Shown here: piece by piece, positions 25,008 to 26,967 of the stretch | Numbering within the stretch: position 1 is the first letter of the stretch | Layout: each line of letters starts with the position of its first letter | DNA from: an uncultured Clostridia bacterium | GTDB taxonomy: Bacteria; Bacillota; Clostridia; Monoglobales; Monoglobaceae | Direction of reading: 5' to 3' | Assembly: GCA_934463175.1 (NCBI GenBank) | Contig: CAKSIW010000033.1 | Location: 1 to 26,967, forward strand | DNA: 26,967 nucleotides | Notes under the pieces: model-generated | Told to the model about the DNA's origin: nothing | Seen by the model: the letters and a program-made list of their open reading frames with translations, nothing else | Databases searched by the model: none | Made by a program: the position numbers and the translations under genes

Positions 25008-26465
25008 GTGAATTTAGACAAAAACGGAGAGACACTCCGCAGATTGCGAAAAGCAAAGGGGTTAACACAAAAACAGGTTGCCGACAGACTCGGAGTTGTT
25101 CCGAAAACGGTTTCAAAGTGGGAAACAGGAAACGGATTTCCTGATGTTTCAACCGTTTCCGCTTTGGCTGATATTCTCGGTACAAGCGAGCGGATTCTTC
25201 TGTCGGGTGAGCTTGTGCAAAACGAGGAGGAATCGGGTAACATGAAAAAAACAAAGTTCTATGTATGTCCTCATTGCGGAGGAATTATGTACGGAGTCGG
25301 AAAAGGCAAGGTGCTTTGCTGCGGAAAACAGCTTGAGCCGCTTTCTGCAAGAGATGAAGATGAGAGACACACGATTTCTGTTACGGAAACGGACGGTGAT
25401 GTCTGTGTCAGCTTTAACCACGAAATGAATAAAGAACACTACATTGCATTTGCCGCATATGTTGCGTTTGACAGGGTTCTGACGGTGAGACTTTATCCCG
25501 AACAGGATTCGGCAGTACGGTTTCCGAAAATGTACGGAGGAAGTCTGTATTTTTATTGCAGCCGTCACGGTCTGTTCTGTCATAAAGCAACGGATAATAA
25601 GAAAAAATGTACCGCAGGTGCAAGTCTCACAGCGCTTATGTCCGCGTTTGCAAGGGCATATCACACTGAAAACGGCAATCCTCTGATTTTCAGAGATGAA
25701 TTTGCAAGAAAAATGTTTTCGGACGAGGAATATGACAGAATTTCGGGATATATTGCCGCAGGCGCAGATGATGTTGAGAAATATATCAACACACAGCTTG
25801 CGCCCGTACCTGTATCAAGAGCAAAATTCTGCGAGGAAACCATGGAAACAGCGAGGAAAACAGGAACAAATCAGTTTGTTGTTCTCGGGAGCGGTTATGA
25901 CACGTCTGCACTGAAATATTCCGAAACGGGCATATGTTCGTTTGAGCTTGACAGAACAGCAACGATCCTTGATAAAAAGAAAAGGCTGGCACGCGGAAAC
26001 ATTAAGCTGTCCGAAAATCTCAAATTTGTTCCGGCTGACCTTGAAAGAGAAAGCTTGGCGTCTGCGCTCATACGGAGCGGATTTGACAAACGGAAAAAAA
26101 CTCTGTTTTCGTGCCTTGGTCTGTTATACTATATGAATGAAAAGCAGATTTCGCGGCTTTTTGCGGAAATTTCACGCATTGCCTCTGACGGTTCGGCGAT
26201 TGTGTTTGATTTCGGCGACAGTCATATTTTTTCATCTGAAGTCCCGAGAGCCCGCGAAATGCTGAAAATGGCGGAGGAGGGCGGTGAACCCATGAAGTCC
26301 TGCTTCGGCTATCAGACGCTTGAAAAAATGCTTGAAGAACATGGGTTTTTGCTTTATGAGTTTTTGAATGATTCGGATATTCAGGACAGATACTTTAAAA
26401 ACAGTTCTGACGGGCTGAAGGCTTTTGAGAATGTGAACCTTGCGCTGGCAGTGAAAAAGCTTTAG
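25008..26465 (+). CDS. three-domain fusion: XRE helix-turn-helix, desulfoferrodoxin (superoxide reductase) and LCM-type SAM methyltransferase
   Basis: GTG 25008 is chosen because GGAGG (24995-24999) is 8 bp upstream. The in-frame GTG at 24999 overlaps that site. The protein has 485 residues. Residues 5-65 are an XRE/Cro helix-turn-helix (LRRLRKAKGLTQKQVADRLG, KTVSKWETG). Residues 83-190 are a desulfoferrodoxin. The rubredoxin-like Fe site is C87, C90, C104 and C105. The superoxide-reducing Fe site has H121, H138, H144, C184 and H187, with the family motifs NHE..KEHYI and C..HGLF. The usual Glu-Lys-His is Glu-Arg-His (119-121). From about residue 200 to the end is a leucine carboxyl methyltransferase-type domain with SAM loop GSGYDT (from G294), FELDRT and FVPADLE. 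All key residues look intact. HTH-desulfoferrodoxin proteins are known in Clostridia, and the methyltransferase addition is unusual. It may be a redox-responsive regulator-enzyme. Confidence 0.88.
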   Translation: MNLDKNGETLRRLRKAKGLTQKQVADRLGVVPKTVSKWETGNGFPDVSTVSALADILGTSERILLSGELVQNEEESGNMKKTKFYVCPHCGGIMYGVGKGKVLCCGKQLEPLSARDEDERHTISVTETDGDVCVSFNHEMNKEHYIAFAAYVAFDRVLTVRLYPEQDSAVRFPKMYGGSLYFYCSRHGLFCHKATDNKKKCTAGASLTALMSAFARAYHTENGNPLIFRDEFARKMFSDEEYDRISGYIAAGADDVEKYINTQLAPVPVSRAKFCEETMETARKTGTNQFVVLGSGYDTSALKYSETGICSFELDRTATILDKKKRLARGNIKLSENLKFVPADLERESLASALIRSGFDKRKKTLFSCLGLLYYMNEKQISRLFAEISRIASDGSAIVFDFGDSHIFSSEVPRAREMLKMAEEGGEPMKSCFGYQTLEKMLEEHGFLLYEFLNDSDIQDRYFKNSSDGLKAFENVNLALAVKKL

Positions 26466-26498
26466 CCGGAAAATTTCAAATTTATTTTGGCAAAATTA

Positions 26499-26527
26499 TT
26501 GACATATTTTTCTGACTGTGGTATAAT
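26499..26527 (+). promoter_or_regulatory. perfect consensus sigma-A promoter of rpsO
   Basis: TTGACA (26499-26504) and TATAAT (26522-26527) are both exact consensus with 17 bp between. Such a strong promoter fits a ribosomal protein gene. The predicted leader is about 90 bases. Confidence 0.9.
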
Positions 26528-26553
26528 CTAATAGTTATCAACCTATTGCTTAG

Positions 26554-26587
26554 TTTGGGGGCTGAGGATTCACCGCCTCATACCAAG
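26554..26587 (+). promoter_or_regulatory. structured rpsO leader, candidate S15 autoregulatory element
   Basis: TTTGG (26554-26558) pairs with CCAAG (26583-26587), with one G-U. Inside it TGAGG (26563-26567) pairs with CCTCA (26576-26580) over an 8-base loop, leaving an asymmetric internal loop (GGGC against TA). It lies in the rpsO 5' leader, where S15 proteins in several phyla bind their own messenger. Class membership was not checked against a covariance model. Confidence 0.5.
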
Positions 26588-26622
26588 CTTTCAGGGGCTT
26601 TAATTTAAATGGAGGTGAAAAT

Positions 26623-26886
26623 ATGCTTAAGGAAAGAAAAGAGGAAATCATCAAGACACACGCAACACACGAGGGCGACACAGGTTCCCCCGAAGTGCAG
26701 ATTGCTCTTCTTACAGAGAGAATCAACCATCTTAATGACCACCTCAAAACACACAAGAAGGATCATCATTCAAGACGCGGTCTTTTGAAAATGGTCGGTG
26801 TCAGAAGAAGCTTTCTTAACTATCTCATGAAGAACGATATCGACAGATACCGTGCTATTGTTGAGAAATTAGGTCTCAGACACTAA
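26623..26886 (+). CDS. rpsO: 30S ribosomal protein S15
   Basis: The 87-residue protein matches S15 along its full length. It includes HEGDTGSPEVQIALLTERIN, the RNA-binding HLKTHKKDHHSRRGLL and the C-terminal RYRAIVEKLGLR. S15 binds 16S rRNA early in small-subunit assembly and often represses its own translation. The start ATG 26623 follows GGAGGTG. In many Bacillota rpsO is followed by pnp, and an ATG at 26964 at the very edge may begin that gene, but too little is visible to say. Confidence 0.98.
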   Translation: MLKERKEEIIKTHATHEGDTGSPEVQIALLTERINHLNDHLKTHKKDHHSRRGLLKMVGVRRSFLNYLMKNDIDRYRAIVEKLGLRH

Positions 26887-26897
26887 AATTCAGTGGT

Positions 26898-26940
26898 TTA
26901 AGTCTTTGCCCGGATGCGGGCAAAGACTTAATTCGTATTT
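26898..26940 (+). terminator. hairpin terminator or processing stem after rpsO
   Basis: A 15-bp perfect stem (26898-26912 with 26917-26931) has a GATG loop and is followed by a weak T-rich stretch (TTCGTATTTT). The T-run is imperfect, so partial read-through into the next gene is likely, as is common between rpsO and pnp. Confidence 0.75.
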
Positions 26941-26967
26941 TAATACTAAAAACGAGAGTGTTTATGC

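Noticed and set aside
26964..26967. ATG at the window edge as the start of pnp
   Set aside because: rpsO is often followed by pnp, but only the start codon and one base are visible, so no gene can be supported.
1..26967. CRISPR arrays, tRNA or rRNA genes, insertion sequences, phage genes
   Set aside because: I saw no regularly spaced repeats, transposase or integrase reading frames, or tRNA/rRNA-like sequence. The suspected breakpoints show no transposon-like ends or target duplications that I could recognise.

Overview
The window looks like chromosomal DNA of a polysaccharide-degrading Gram-positive anaerobe of the class Clostridia (Bacillota), probably gut or rumen associated. This is inferred from gene content: a copper-amine-oxidase-type stalk domain, secreted multi-module glycosidases, an LplA/LplB/YtcP-type sugar ABC transporter without its own ATPase, the order pstSCAB-phoU-phoP-phoR, Bacillus-type Pho boxes, strong sigma-A promoters with 17-bp spacers, and an HTH-desulfoferrodoxin protein. 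No species can be named from the sequence.

Region 1 (1-8933) is one forward polysaccharide-utilisation cluster with no internal terminator. It holds the 3' end of a secreted stalk-domain protein, two overlapping flavoprotein-like genes, a secreted modular GH10 enzyme, a GH16 enzyme without a signal peptide, and a secreted CE12-like SGNH esterase. It ends at a strong hairpin terminator. Together these would cut and deacetylate plant hemicellulose or pectin.

Region 2 (9180-13724) has its own promoter and appears damaged. A polysaccharide deacetylase stops just before an out-of-frame, leaderless fragment of a large repeat-modular binding protein. That fragment runs directly into the truncated 3' end of a convergent AraC/YesN-type membrane sensor-regulator, which has lost its DNA-binding domain. 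The two breakpoints, near 10165-10190 and 12452-12465, look like deletions or assembly joins.

Region 3 (13788-18434) is a sugar uptake operon, divergent from the regulator: a lipoprotein binding protein, two permeases and a D-2-hydroxyacid dehydrogenase, ended by a terminator. An 11-base sequence is shared by its promoter region and that of the deacetylase.

Region 4 (18446-24905) is a complete phosphate-starvation operon, pstS-pstC-pstA-pstB-phoU-phoP-phoR, with direct-repeat Pho boxes in front and mostly overlapping genes.

Region 5 (24907-26465) is a single gene with a sigma-A promoter embedded in a dyad. It encodes an unusual fusion of an XRE helix-turn-helix, a complete two-iron desulfoferrodoxin (superoxide reductase) and a leucine-carboxyl-methyltransferase-like SAM domain. 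This is the most novel item in the window.

Region 6 (26499-26967) is rpsO with a perfect consensus promoter, a structured leader that may be an S15 autoregulatory element, and a downstream hairpin. An ATG at the last bases may begin the next gene.
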